A DNA stretch of 42,939 nt from Myxococcaceae bacterium (lineage in GTDB: Bacteria; Myxococcota; Myxococcia; Myxococcales; Myxococcaceae). A program made the position numbers and the translations under genes. A model generated the notes under the pieces. The model made no database searches, was not told where the DNA came from, and saw only the letters and a list, made by a program, of their open reading frames with translations. Numbering within the stretch: position 1 is the stretch's first letter; every line of letters starts with the position of its first letter. The DNA lies in the NCBI GenBank assembly GCA_017881265.1, contig JADGRA010000073.1, forward strand, positions 1-42,939. The letters are read 5' to 3'. Below, one piece after another: positions 9,749-17,462 of this stretch.

Positions 9749-12307
9749 ATGGAGACGGCTCTGACCACCAGCGACGTGGAAGTCGAGAAAGCGCTCCGTC
9801 GCGATTTCGGCCCCGTCGGCCGCTGGCTGGCCAAACGCTACTTCTCCCACGTGCGCTTCTCGGCCGAGGCAGAGGCCGAGCTGCGGTCGCGCTCGGAGCG
9901 CGGCTTCATCGTCCACGTCCAGCGCACCAGTTCCTGGGTGAATTTCCTCTACCTCGCTTGGGCCCTCACCGTTCGCCGCCTGCGTCCCATCCGGGCTGTC
10001 GTCAACCTCCGCCCCTGGATGGTGCGTCCTTTTCGGCGTACCGCGCAGACGGGCGACTGCGCAGTCCGTTTCGCTTACGCGCAGCGAAAGCAGGGCTCCG
10101 CGCTGGTGTTTCTGCAGTCCACCGTCCTCGGCCGGGCGCTCGGCCGCCCCGGGCCCGACAACCCCTTCCCCGCCCTGGTCGCCCTCGCACGGAAAAGCGA
10201 ACGGCCGGTGTTTCTCATCCCGGAGCTCTTCGTTTGGGAAAAGTGGAACGTCCGGCTGAAGCCCGCCTGGGCGGACTACGTCTTCGGAAGCCCGGAGGCG
10301 CCGGGCTTTCTGCACTCGGTGCTGGCCTTCTTCCGCAACTACAAGCGGGCCCAGTTCCGGGTGGGCCAAGCGATTGACCTCACCGCCCTGGTGAAGGCTT
10401 CCGCCGACCAGTCCGACGCGGTGCTGGCACGCAAGGTGCGCAGCATCCTGCACGTGCATCTAGCAGCCGAGACGCGCACCGTCTTTGGTCCCCCCTTCAA
10501 GCCGCCCGAACGCGTCATCGACGAGACGCTGCGCGACCGCGTCCTGCGCCGGAGCCTGCAGGTCATCTCCGACACGTCGGGCCGCAAGCTCGAGTCGGTG
10601 CAGCGCGAGGCGCGCCGCGACCTCAACGCCATCGCGGCGCGGCTTCACCCGACAGTGCTGGGGGTCGCCAACCCGCTCATGAGTCTGGTGTTCCGCTTCA
10701 TGTACGACGGCATCGACGTGGACGAGGCTGGCCTGGAGAGCGCAATGCGCGCTGCCCAGGGCGCCCCCATCGTCCTGTGCCCCTCCCACAAATCCCACAT
10801 CGACTACCTGGTGCTGTCCTGGGCCCTCTGGCACCGCGGCTACCAGGCGCCCCTCGTCGCCGCAGGCTCCAACCTTTCCTTCTTCCCACTCGGCCCCTTC
10901 CTCCGCCGCTGTGGGGCCTTCTTCCTGCGACGCACCTTCGGCGGAGACAAGGTCTACACCGCCACCTTCAAGGCCTACGTCCGCAAGCTGGTCCGCGACG
11001 GCGTGCACCAGGAATTCTTCCTGGAGGGCGGGCGCTCCCGCACCGGGAAGCTGCTCCCCCCGAAGCTGGGCCTCCTCACCTGGGAGGTGGAGGCCATTCT
11101 CGATGGAGCGCGGGATGACTTGGCCTTCATCCCGGTGTCCATGGACTACGAGAACGTCGTGGAGTCGAAAAGCTACTCGCGCGAGTCTCTCGGCGCGGAG
11201 AAGAAGCCCGAGGACTTCAAGGCCCTTTTGACCGCGCCCCGCGTGCTGGCCCGACGGTACGGGCGCATCCACGTGACGTTCGCGCCCCCCGTCCGTCTGC
11301 GCGAGCTGATGCGCAGCCGCGGGCTGGAGGACCCGGCCACGGTGAACGAAGAGCAGAAGCGGGCGCTGGTGCGGGCGCTTGCCTACCGCGTCATGTTCGA
11401 CATCGCTCGCGTCTCGACGGTGACGCCTCAGGCGCTGGCGGCCACGGCTCTCTTGTCCTTCCGGGGACGTGGCATCCCGGCGGCGGAGCTCGGTGCGCGG
11501 GTGGAAGTGCTTCGCCGCGTGGCCGAGTCCGAGCACGTGCCGCTGGCGTCGGCCCTGGTGGGCTTCGGCTCGGACCCAGCCTCCCCGGGGCCCATCCGAG
11601 AGGCGCTCGCCGGGTTTGCCCGTGAGGGCGCGGTCCGCCTCACCGAGGCGCGGGGCCAACCGGTGTACCAGGCTGTGGAGGACCAGCGCGTGGCGCTCGT
11701 CTTCTACAAGAACAACCTGATGAATCTCCTCGCCCCCCGCGCGCTGGTGGCGGCGGCGGTGCGCGCTGGGCCGCCGGGGGATTTGGCCAGCGCGGTGGAG
11801 TCGCGGGCACTCTTCCTCTCCCGCCTCTTCAAGGTCGAATTCCTATACCGGGTGGGTGCGCCCTTCGAGGAGATTTTTCGGGAGACGGTCGACCGCCTCG
11901 TCGCCGAAGGGCTGCTCGAACGCACCGATGGGACGCTGCGGGTCGCGCCGCGGACCGAGGCGCAGCACACGATGGACTTCTACGCCGAGCTGCTGCGGGA
12001 CTTCCTCGAGTCGTACCTGCTGGCGGCTCTCACGTTGGAGGACGTCGCCAAGGCCGAGAGCATGGACCGAAAGTCCTTCATCCGCACCGCCCTTGAAATC
12101 GGCAAGGCCGAGTACCTCGCCGGGCGCATCCAGGCGAAGGAGGCCCTCGCCCGCACCAATATGGAGAACGCCCTCGCCTACTTTCTCGAACGCAGGATTC
12201 TTCACGGCACGGAGAAACGCTTCTCGCTGGGCGCCGAGTACGCGACGGACGCGGCGCGGCGTGCCGTCGCCGACGAGGTCCGCCGCTACCTCGTCAGCGC
12301 CCTCTGA
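9749..12307 (+). CDS. plsB: Glycerol-3-phosphate 1-O-acyltransferase
   Basis: This is a membrane-associated enzyme that puts the first acyl chain on sn-glycerol-3-phosphate to make lysophosphatidic acid. The 852-residue product is close to the PlsB family size (about 800-850). All acyltransferase blocks are present: HKSHIDYL with the HX4D pair His347/Asp352, GSNLSFFPLGPFLRR, FFLEGGRSRTGKL (about 423-435) and FIPVSMDYENVVES. The N-terminal third and the C-terminal helical part (LLRDFLESYLLAALTLEDV) match the PlsB domain layout. ATG 9749 lies 21 bp after argS. It is convergent with the TGA-containing thioredoxin gene, 128 bp away. Confidence 0.94.
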   Translation: METALTTSDVEVEKALRRDFGPVGRWLAKRYFSHVRFSAEAEAELRSRSERGFIVHVQRTSSWVNFLYLAWALTVRRLRPIRAVVNLRPWMVRPFRRTAQTGDCAVRFAYAQRKQGSALVFLQSTVLGRALGRPGPDNPFPALVALARKSERPVFLIPELFVWEKWNVRLKPAWADYVFGSPEAPGFLHSVLAFFRNYKRAQFRVGQAIDLTALVKASADQSDAVLARKVRSILHVHLAAETRTVFGPPFKPPERVIDETLRDRVLRRSLQVISDTSGRKLESVQREARRDLNAIAARLHPTVLGVANPLMSLVFRFMYDGIDVDEAGLESAMRAAQGAPIVLCPSHKSHIDYLVLSWALWHRGYQAPLVAAGSNLSFFPLGPFLRRCGAFFLRRTFGGDKVYTATFKAYVRKLVRDGVHQEFFLEGGRSRTGKLLPPKLGLLTWEVEAILDGARDDLAFIPVSMDYENVVESKSYSRESLGAEKKPEDFKALLTAPRVLARRYGRIHVTFAPPVRLRELMRSRGLEDPATVNEEQKRALVRALAYRVMFDIARVSTVTPQALAATALLSFRGRGIPAAELGARVEVLRRVAESEHVPLASALVGFGSDPASPGPIREALAGFAREGAVRLTEARGQPVYQAVEDQRVALVFYKNNLMNLLAPRALVAAAVRAGPPGDLASAVESRALFLSRLFKVEFLYRVGAPFEEIFRETVDRLVAEGLLERTDGTLRVAPRTEAQHTMDFYAELLRDFLESYLLAALTLEDVAKAESMDRKSFIRTALEIGKAEYLAGRIQAKEALARTNMENALAYFLERRILHGTEKRFSLGAEYATDAARRAVADEVRRYLVSAL

Positions 12308-12435
12308 AGGGGCCGCGGCCAGCTCTTCAGGCCAGAGACTCCTTTAGGCGGCAGCCCGATGGGGACGCCGGTTGCCTTCCAGGTCGCGGACGGCCGCCGC
12401 CCGGAGACAATGCCGTCGACGTCGAGCACGGGCTG

Positions 12436-12966
12436 TCAGCGCATCGCTGCCGGGGCCTGTGCGGCGGCGCGCGAGGCGGTGGCGCCAGGTCGCAGCAGCT
12501 GCTCGGCATGGAACTTGAGCTCGGCCTTCGAGGCGGTCCCCAGCCGCGACACCACCTGGCCCGAGGCGTCGATGAAGACGGTGGCCGGCACCGTGTCCAG
12601 GGTGAGCGGGCCGAGCACCTCGGACTCCGAGGTCGCCACCGGCAGGTGCAGCTTGAGGCGCTCCACGGCCACCCGGACGCGCCGCGTGTCAGTCTCGAGC
12701 GAGACGGCGAGGAAGTGGACGGGCGTGCCCGCCATCTCCGCCGCCACCGCGTCCAGCTCGGGCAACTCCCGAGCACAGGCCCTTCAGGTGGGGAGCCAGA
12801 AATTCACCACCCAGGCCGACCCCCGCATCTGCGCGGCGGTGAGGTGCTCCCCGGACATCCTCTGCACCGCAAAGCTGGCCGGCAGGGGGAAGGGCGTGAA
12901 GGGCTTGCCACGGCAGGCGACGGCAAGCAGGGCCACGGCAGCAAGGAAAGGGAGGAGGCGGCGCAT
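12436..12966 (-). CDS. Thioredoxin-fold (TlpA-like) lipoprotein with in-frame TGA at the catalytic Cys: probable selenoprotein
   Basis: Read through the TGA at 12786-12784, this gives one 176-residue protein. It begins with the signal MRRLLPFLAAVALLAVAC (lipobox A-V-A-Cys18). A TlpA-like thioredoxin domain follows: WVVNFWLPT, the TGA codon (residue 61), then Arg-Ala-Cys64 and ARELPELDAVAAEM. Downstream come HFLAVSLETD and the cis-Pro segment DTVPATVFID. The layout N-F-W-x3-[TGA]-x2-C superimposes on the N-F-W-A-S-W-C-G-P-C of CcmG at 29918-30472. The TGA therefore stands for the first redox Cys, as selenocysteine would. A SECIS-like hairpin follows (12756-12774). It would act as a periplasmic-side disulfide reductase or peroxidase-like lipoprotein. 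Alternatives are a Cys-to-stop mutation or a sequencing error. Confidence 0.75.
12756..12774 (-). promoter_or_regulatory. Candidate bacterial SECIS hairpin downstream of the in-frame UGA
   Basis: In the minus-strand transcript GCUCGGG (12774-12768) pairs perfectly with CCCGAGC (12762-12756) around the 5-nt loop AGUUG. Sixteen nucleotides separate the UGA (12786-12784) from the loop, and the second loop base is G. Bacterial SECIS elements bound by SelB lie inside the coding region just after UGA. The accepted pattern is a small apical loop 16-37 nt from UGA with a G among its first two bases, which this meets. The pairing is seen directly; SelB binding is inferred. Confidence 0.6.
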
Positions 12967-13041
12967 GGTGAGGCGGACGGAGCGTCAACAGGCTTTCACA
13001 GCGGTCCCGGGGGTGGCAAGTTCCCGGGCCGCTTCCGCTCC

Positions 13042-14154
13042 GTGAATACCATCCTGCGTCCGCCTGTCCCACCTCAGCGCCTGGCGTGGACTGCGCTCGC
13101 AGCGTTCCTGGCGGCGTCGGTGGGCGGCTTCCTCGTGGAACGGCTTAACCCGGCCGTCGGCGTGTGGTTCAACGAAGTCTTCTGCGTGCTGGGGGTGACG
13201 TGGGCCCTCACCCGGTGGAGCGGACGCGCTCCGGCGGCCTACGTGCGCCTGTCTTGGCCGGGCTGGCCCACCGTCTTCTTCGCCGTCGCGCTGGCGCTCG
13301 CGAATTTCTTCGGTCTGGCCGCCCCCATCAACGCCCTGAGCGAGCACCTTGCCCCGCAAAGCTGGCGGGACTCCGTGGACATCACCCACGTCATCGACCA
13401 GTTTTCCCGGGTGGACCTGTGGCTCTTCTCTGTCGCCACAGTGGTCGCCGCGGCATTCTGCGAGGAGTTCCTCTTCCGCGGCGTGCTGCAGCAAGGTCTG
13501 GCCGCCTCCGGCGCGCATCCCGTCGAGGCCATCTTCCGGGCGGCCCTCATCTTCGCCTTCATCCACCTCAACCCGGTGTGGTTTCCGGCGCTGCTCGAGC
13601 TGGGGCTCCTCTTCGGCCTGCTCTACCACCGGACGGGTTCCCTTTTGCCCGGCATGGTGGCCCACGCCACCACCAACGCCACCTCCCTCGGCCTCTACTT
13701 TCTGGGACGCAACGAGGCGCCGGACGCGGCCGGGGAGATGTCGGCCACCCAAGTCATCGGCATGGCAGGCATGGGCATCTGCGTCCTGGTGGGCCTGCTG
13801 CTCTTGGCCCGGCACTTCCCCTCCGTCTGGGGCAAGCCTAGGCCCACGCCCTTCGAGCGGCCGCGCATTCCCCTGGCCCGCGCCCTCGCCCCCTGGTTGG
13901 TGGGGGCCTCGGTGGGCATCCTCGGCTGGTTCCTGGTCGACCGCCGGGGCGTGGAACTCGGCGTCGTCGACTGGCGCGTCGAGCTGCCCGCACCGCGCGA
14001 GGACGAGCCGGCCGAGGTCCGTTCGGCACGCGCGGATTTGAAGGCGCTGCGCGACAGCGTGCGCACGGGGAAGGCTCCGCTGGACAGTTACCTGGCAAGC
14101 CGCCGCGCCCTGGCGGAGCGCACCCGGGCCATCCCTACCCCCAAGCCACCCTGA
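13042..14154 (+). CDS. CPBP (CAAX/Abi-type) intramembrane metalloprotease
   Basis: The 370-residue integral membrane protein has about eight hydrophobic segments. It carries the CPBP motifs: FCEEFLFRG (Glu141, Glu142, Arg146), FAFIHL with His175, and VAHATTN with His208 and Asn212. These match the Rce1/Abi family of intramembrane proteases, whose bacterial substrates are mostly unknown. The C-terminal 70 residues (after about 300) form a charged tail PREDEPAEVRSARADLKALR that is probably helical. I chose GTG 13042 because upstream residues are low-complexity and overlap the divergent thioredoxin gene. The two genes start 75 bp apart. Confidence 0.85.
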   Translation: MNTILRPPVPPQRLAWTALAAFLAASVGGFLVERLNPAVGVWFNEVFCVLGVTWALTRWSGRAPAAYVRLSWPGWPTVFFAVALALANFFGLAAPINALSEHLAPQSWRDSVDITHVIDQFSRVDLWLFSVATVVAAAFCEEFLFRGVLQQGLAASGAHPVEAIFRAALIFAFIHLNPVWFPALLELGLLFGLLYHRTGSLLPGMVAHATTNATSLGLYFLGRNEAPDAAGEMSATQVIGMAGMGICVLVGLLLLARHFPSVWGKPRPTPFERPRIPLARALAPWLVGASVGILGWFLVDRRGVELGVVDWRVELPAPREDEPAEVRSARADLKALRDSVRTGKAPLDSYLASRRALAERTRAIPTPKPP

Positions 14155-14222
14155 GGGGCCCGCTTCCGCCCGCGCCGCACTTCCGCAGGGGTTTCCACCA
14201 GTGCCAGACTGGACGCACAGTC

Positions 14223-14669
14223 ATGAACGGCCCGTCGTGGAAGGATGTGGGGGCAGCGCTGCTGGCAGCGCTGGTGGCGGGCGGGTGCAACTCGCCGTTA
14301 CCCCCGCCGTGTGGCGCGTGCCCCGCGCAACTCCTCCCGTGTGCCTCCTCCGTGGAGTCCTACTGTGCCTCGGCGGCGCAGCCCATTTGCAGTTGGACTG
14401 TCTTCAGTGACCCGACGTCGACGCGTTTTGACTGCCGCCACACGGGGCTGAACACCTCCTGTGGCCCCTACGACAATGCCTGGCAGTTCGGCGTCGACAC
14501 CGGGGTGCAGTCTTATTACGACCGGGCCACGGGCCAGTTGGTGGCCGTCGTTGCCGACAGCGCGAACACGCAGAGCTCGACCTGCCTTGCGGGGCCAGCG
14601 TCGGGGTTCTCACCGCCCGCTTGTCCGGCCACAGACTTCACCACCGTATGCCCGGACGCTGGACCCTGA
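14223..14669 (+). CDS. Short Cys-rich lipoprotein of unknown function
   Basis: The 148-residue product starts MNGPSWKDVGAALLAALVAGGC, with a lipobox A-G-G-Cys22. It is probably a lipidated envelope protein. The mature chain has about a dozen cysteines in pairs (CGAC, SYCAS, DCRH, TSCGP, STCLA, PACPA, TVCPD) and few charged residues. This suggests a disulfide-stabilised extracytoplasmic fold. It does not align convincingly with the other Cys-rich lipoprotein at 5613-6227. It stands alone between the CPBP gene (68 bp upstream) and a convergent minus-strand gene. Function unknown. Confidence 0.7.
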   Translation: MNGPSWKDVGAALLAALVAGGCNSPLPPPCGACPAQLLPCASSVESYCASAAQPICSWTVFSDPTSTRFDCRHTGLNTSCGPYDNAWQFGVDTGVQSYYDRATGQLVAVVADSANTQSSTCLAGPASGFSPPACPATDFTTVCPDAGP

Positions 14670-14694
14670 GCGCCGGGCACCCCAGCGAGCAAAG

Positions 14695-14709
14695 CGGCCG
14701 CTGTGGCCG
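14695..14709. terminator. Weak hairpin between convergent genes
   Basis: CGGCC (14695-14699) pairs with GGCCG (14705-14709) around the loop GCTGT in the 95-bp gap between two convergent genes. There is no T tract on either strand. It is a possible shared transcription end, but such 5-bp stems are frequent at this GC content. Confidence 0.18.
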
Positions 14710-14764
14710 AAGTCGGCCCCCGGGGACAGCTCGCACCAGCGTCCGTCTGCGCGACGCCGTGTCC

Positions 14765-14980
14765 TTAGACGGAGGTGACGCGCTTCACGCGAAAGATGGG
14801 GCCCGCCATGGCGGTGCTTGCCGCCCCGGCGTCCAGGTGTCCTTCTACCTCCACCCGCGCCCCCGCCTTGAAGCGGCCACCGTCTACGCCCGCCAACTCA
14901 TAGCGCTTACCGTCCTCCGCCTCCAGCATCCACGCGCCGGCGCCGAGGTCCTCGAAGGTGACGCGTCCTTTGAGTTTCAT
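14765..14980 (-). CDS. Small OB-fold-like protein (71 aa)
   Basis: The product begins MKLKGRVTFEDLGAGAWMLEAEDGKRYEL. It continues with alternating strands GARVEVEGHLDAG and GPIFRVKRVTSV. The pattern of five short beta strands with a GxV/ExxG turn resembles small OB-fold proteins such as DUF5818-type domains. No signal peptide is present. Its ATG overlaps the stop of the upstream subtilase gene by 4 bp, so it is co-translated with the protease and may assist or modulate it. That partnership is inferred from position only. Confidence 0.62.
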   Translation of the reverse strand: MKLKGRVTFEDLGAGAWMLEAEDGKRYELAGVDGGRFKAGARVEVEGHLDAGAASTAMAGPIFRVKRVTSV

Positions 14981-16752
14981 GCCTTCTCCCGCTTGGCCAA
15001 CAGGGCCCGGGCGAGCAGCGCGCAGGCCGCCGCGTTGGCCACCAGCCAAGGCAGGGCCAGCACGTGGAAGGGCAGCCAGGACAGCCCCGGTGCCCGCGTC
15101 CACGCGGCGTAGGCGAGGAAGCCCGCGAAGCCGAGCGCGATGCCGGCCGCCACCGGGCGGAAGCCCTTCCAGGCGATGGCGGGGACCGCCAGTAGCAGCG
15201 GCAGCAACGCGCTGTAGAACAGCGGGTGGGCAAGCCGGCCCCGTCCAAAGACAATCCTCTCCCAGTCCGGCAGCGGCAGGGACAGGCCGTCCACCAGCGC
15301 GGGGGGGCTGCCCACCCAACGCTGCCAGATGACACGCAGGACGAAGAAGCCCACCGACGACAGCAAGAGAGGCAGCAGCAGCCGCGGGTCGAGCAGGACG
15401 TTGAGGACGCCCCCGGGGCGCACCCTGGGATTCAGCGACAGCAGGAGCAGCAGGAGGATGGCGGCGCTCGCCGCCAGGGGCTGCCAGTTGATGGGCGGCG
15501 TCGCGCCGAGCGCGCGCAGGGCTCCGGCCGCGTCCAGAAGGCCGTGCCCGCGCTGGGCGTCCCAGCCGCCACTGCCCGACGCGCCGGCGTAGAGCGCCCG
15601 CTCCACCTGCTCCGGGGTCTTCGCCCCGGCCGCGAAGAGGAGCGCCGCCACGCCAGCCACGTGCGGGGTGGCCATGGAGGTCCCCTGGGAGGAAGCGTAG
15701 ACGCTCTGGCCCGGGGCCCCCTTGGCGATGGTGGCCTGCAGAATGCCGCCCTCCTCGCCCTGGCGCTTGTCCCCGCCCGGGGCCAACAGGTCCAGTTGCT
15801 CCCCCCAGGCCGAGTAGGGCGTGCGCGTTCCGTCCGGCCCGACGGCGCCGACGCCGACGGCGCCGGCGTACGCCGCCGGGTAGGCCACCGTCCCATCGCC
15901 GTGGTTGCCAGCCGCCGCCACCACCAGCGCCCCGTGGCGGCGCGCGTAGGCCACGGCGTTCTCGATGACGCGGCTGTAGCCGAAGCCACCGAGCGAGAGG
16001 TTGAGCACCCTGGCGCCGTGGTCCACCGCCCAGCGGATGCCATCGGCAATGTCCGCTGAATTGCCGGCGCCGGTGGCGTCCAGCACTTTGATGGGCATCA
16101 GCGTCGCCTCGAAGGCGATGCCGGCCACGCCCTCGGCGTTGTTGGTTGCCTGGGCGATGGTTCCGGCGACGTGGGTGCCATGGCCGTTGTCGTCGTTGGG
16201 GTGCTCGCTGTCATGGACGAAGTCGTACCCCGGCGCGAAGCGGACGCCCTGCAGGTCCGGCACCCGGACGAAGGGGCCTTTGGTCTCATAGGCCACGCCG
16301 GTGTCCAGGACGGCGACGATGACGCCCTTGCCGTGCGACACCTCCCACGCCTCCGGCATGCCGATGAGCTTCAGGTTCCATTGCTTGGGGTACAGCGGGT
16401 CGTTCGGCGTCCAGTCTTGGGCCTGGTAGGTCAGCAGCGGTTCGGCAAACTCCACATCCGGACTTTGACGAATGGCCTGGAGCAGGCCCTCGACGTCCTC
16501 CACCCCGTCGATGAGGGCCACCCCGTCTTCGGGGCCCACCAGGGAGTTGAAGCGGAGCGAGACGCCCCAGCTGGCGCCGCGCTCGGCCAGCACGGCCGCG
16601 GGCGTCCCGTCGCGAAAGTCCACCACCACGCGATGGGGCACCCGGCCCGATGTCACGTCCCCGGCGCGGGTGCGCTTGTCATGGCGCGCCTGCGTGCCAC
16701 AGGCCAGCAGGGCGCTGCCCAACAACCCAACCACCACCATGCGCATGGACAC
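14977..16752 (-). CDS. Subtilisin-family (S8) serine protease lipoprotein with C-terminal membrane domain
   Basis: The 591-residue product starts MSMRMVVVGLLGSALLACGT, a lipoprotein signal with Cys18. An inhibitor-like propeptide (about 40-110) is followed by the S8 catalytic domain. Its active-site residues are Asp150 (AVLDTG), His191 (GHGTHVAG), oxyanion Asn283 (AAAGNHGD) and Ser359 (GTSMATPHVAG). After about residue 425 the chain becomes hydrophobic, with five or six predicted transmembrane helices (SAAILLLLLLSL, LLLPLLLSSVGFFVL, LLPLLLAVPAIAW and others). A lipidated N terminus plus a polytopic C terminus is unusual for subtilases. It heads a two-gene unit with the OB-like gene at 14765-14980. 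Confidence 0.9.
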   Translation of the reverse strand: MSMRMVVVGLLGSALLACGTQARHDKRTRAGDVTSGRVPHRVVVDFRDGTPAAVLAERGASWGVSLRFNSLVGPEDGVALIDGVEDVEGLLQAIRQSPDVEFAEPLLTYQAQDWTPNDPLYPKQWNLKLIGMPEAWEVSHGKGVIVAVLDTGVAYETKGPFVRVPDLQGVRFAPGYDFVHDSEHPNDDNGHGTHVAGTIAQATNNAEGVAGIAFEATLMPIKVLDATGAGNSADIADGIRWAVDHGARVLNLSLGGFGYSRVIENAVAYARRHGALVVAAAGNHGDGTVAYPAAYAGAVGVGAVGPDGTRTPYSAWGEQLDLLAPGGDKRQGEEGGILQATIAKGAPGQSVYASSQGTSMATPHVAGVAALLFAAGAKTPEQVERALYAGASGSGGWDAQRGHGLLDAAGALRALGATPPINWQPLAASAAILLLLLLSLNPRVRPGGVLNVLLDPRLLLPLLLSSVGFFVLRVIWQRWVGSPPALVDGLSLPLPDWERIVFGRGRLAHPLFYSALLPLLLAVPAIAWKGFRPVAAGIALGFAGFLAYAAWTRAPGLSWLPFHVLALPWLVANAAACALLARALLAKREKA

Positions 16753-16832
16753 GGCTCGAGGACCTCCGCAGGACTTCCTCTCTTACGCCCGGCGCGGCGC
16801 GCCATTGTCACCGACGGACAGCGCCCGTCCTT

Positions 16833-17462
16833 TCAGGCACTTGGAGAAAGCCCTGCCAGCCACCGGGCAACCGAGCGGCCGACTTCGGGGAGGTTGCGCT
16901 GGAAGCGCGCGTCGGCTCCGGGCACCACCACCAGCTGGCCAGAAGCCTCGGCGACAGCAGCCGCCAAGGCCGCCCGCCGGAGCGGCTCCTCGGCGCCCAC
17001 CACCACCAACAGGGGGTGTCGCACGCGGGCCAGCTCCTCCACCTCCAGCGACGCGGGACTCACCAATGCCACGCCGGCCAGCCCAGGGTGTGCGCGCTCC
17101 AGGGCGAGGACGCTGGGCGCCGAGGCTGCAAGGGCGACGACGGCCGGCGCCGCCGTCCCCGCGCTCTTCTCCAGCACCCGAAGTGCCGACTCCATGTCTT
17201 CCATCCGTGCCTCGGGCCCTCCGGGCGTCCCGGGGCTTGCACCGACGCCGCGGAAGTTGAAGCGCAGCGTGGGGTGGCCGGCGCGGGTGACGGCCCAGGC
17301 CAATTCTGCCGCGACCGGGTGGTCCATCCCACCGCTTCCGGGGGGAGGCGGGACGATGAGGAGGGGCGGCGCGCGCGTCCCCCGGTGCGACAGGCCTTCG
17401 AGGACGCCCTGCTTCGCCGGAATGACGGTGGAACGCTCCAGAAACTGTCCCCGCGTCACCAC
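16833..17462 (-). CDS. Alpha/beta-hydrolase-fold protein with degraded catalytic triad
   Basis: The 209-residue product has the core of small dienelactone-hydrolase-like alpha/beta hydrolases (COG2945 type): PPLLIVPPPPGSGGMDHP, then TLRFNFRGVGASPG and HPLLVVVGAEEPL. The nucleophile elbow that should read GxSxG is Ala-Ala-Ser114-Ala-Pro. The acid is Glu in GAEEP. The usual GADHFF His is replaced, giving GADARF with Ala185. The triad therefore appears lost while the fold and frame are kept. Its ATG lies 7 bp inside the end of the rlmI-like gene, so they are co-translated. It may be a binding or scaffold protein; alternatively a decaying gene. Confidence 0.72.
   Translation of the reverse strand: MVTRGQFLERSTVIPAKQGVLEGLSHRGTRAPPLLIVPPPPGSGGMDHPVAAELAWAVTRAGHPTLRFNFRGVGASPGTPGGPEARMEDMESALRVLEKSAGTAAPAVVALAASAPSVLALERAHPGLAGVALVSPASLEVEELARVRHPLLVVVGAEEPLRRAALAAAVAEASGQLVVVPGADARFQRNLPEVGRSVARWLAGLSPSA

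Noticed and set aside
12436-12765. Separate 109-aa protein starting at TTG 12765 (MPELDAVAAEM)
   Set aside because: It is the C-terminal part of the thioredoxin domain and lies in the same frame as the signal-bearing first part; the two are better read as one gene across TGA 12784-12786.
14667-14763. Possible TGA read-through of the second Cys-rich lipoprotein
   Set aside because: The frame after the TGA stays open to a TAG but the extra residues show no domain and no hairpin of SECIS type at a proper distance.
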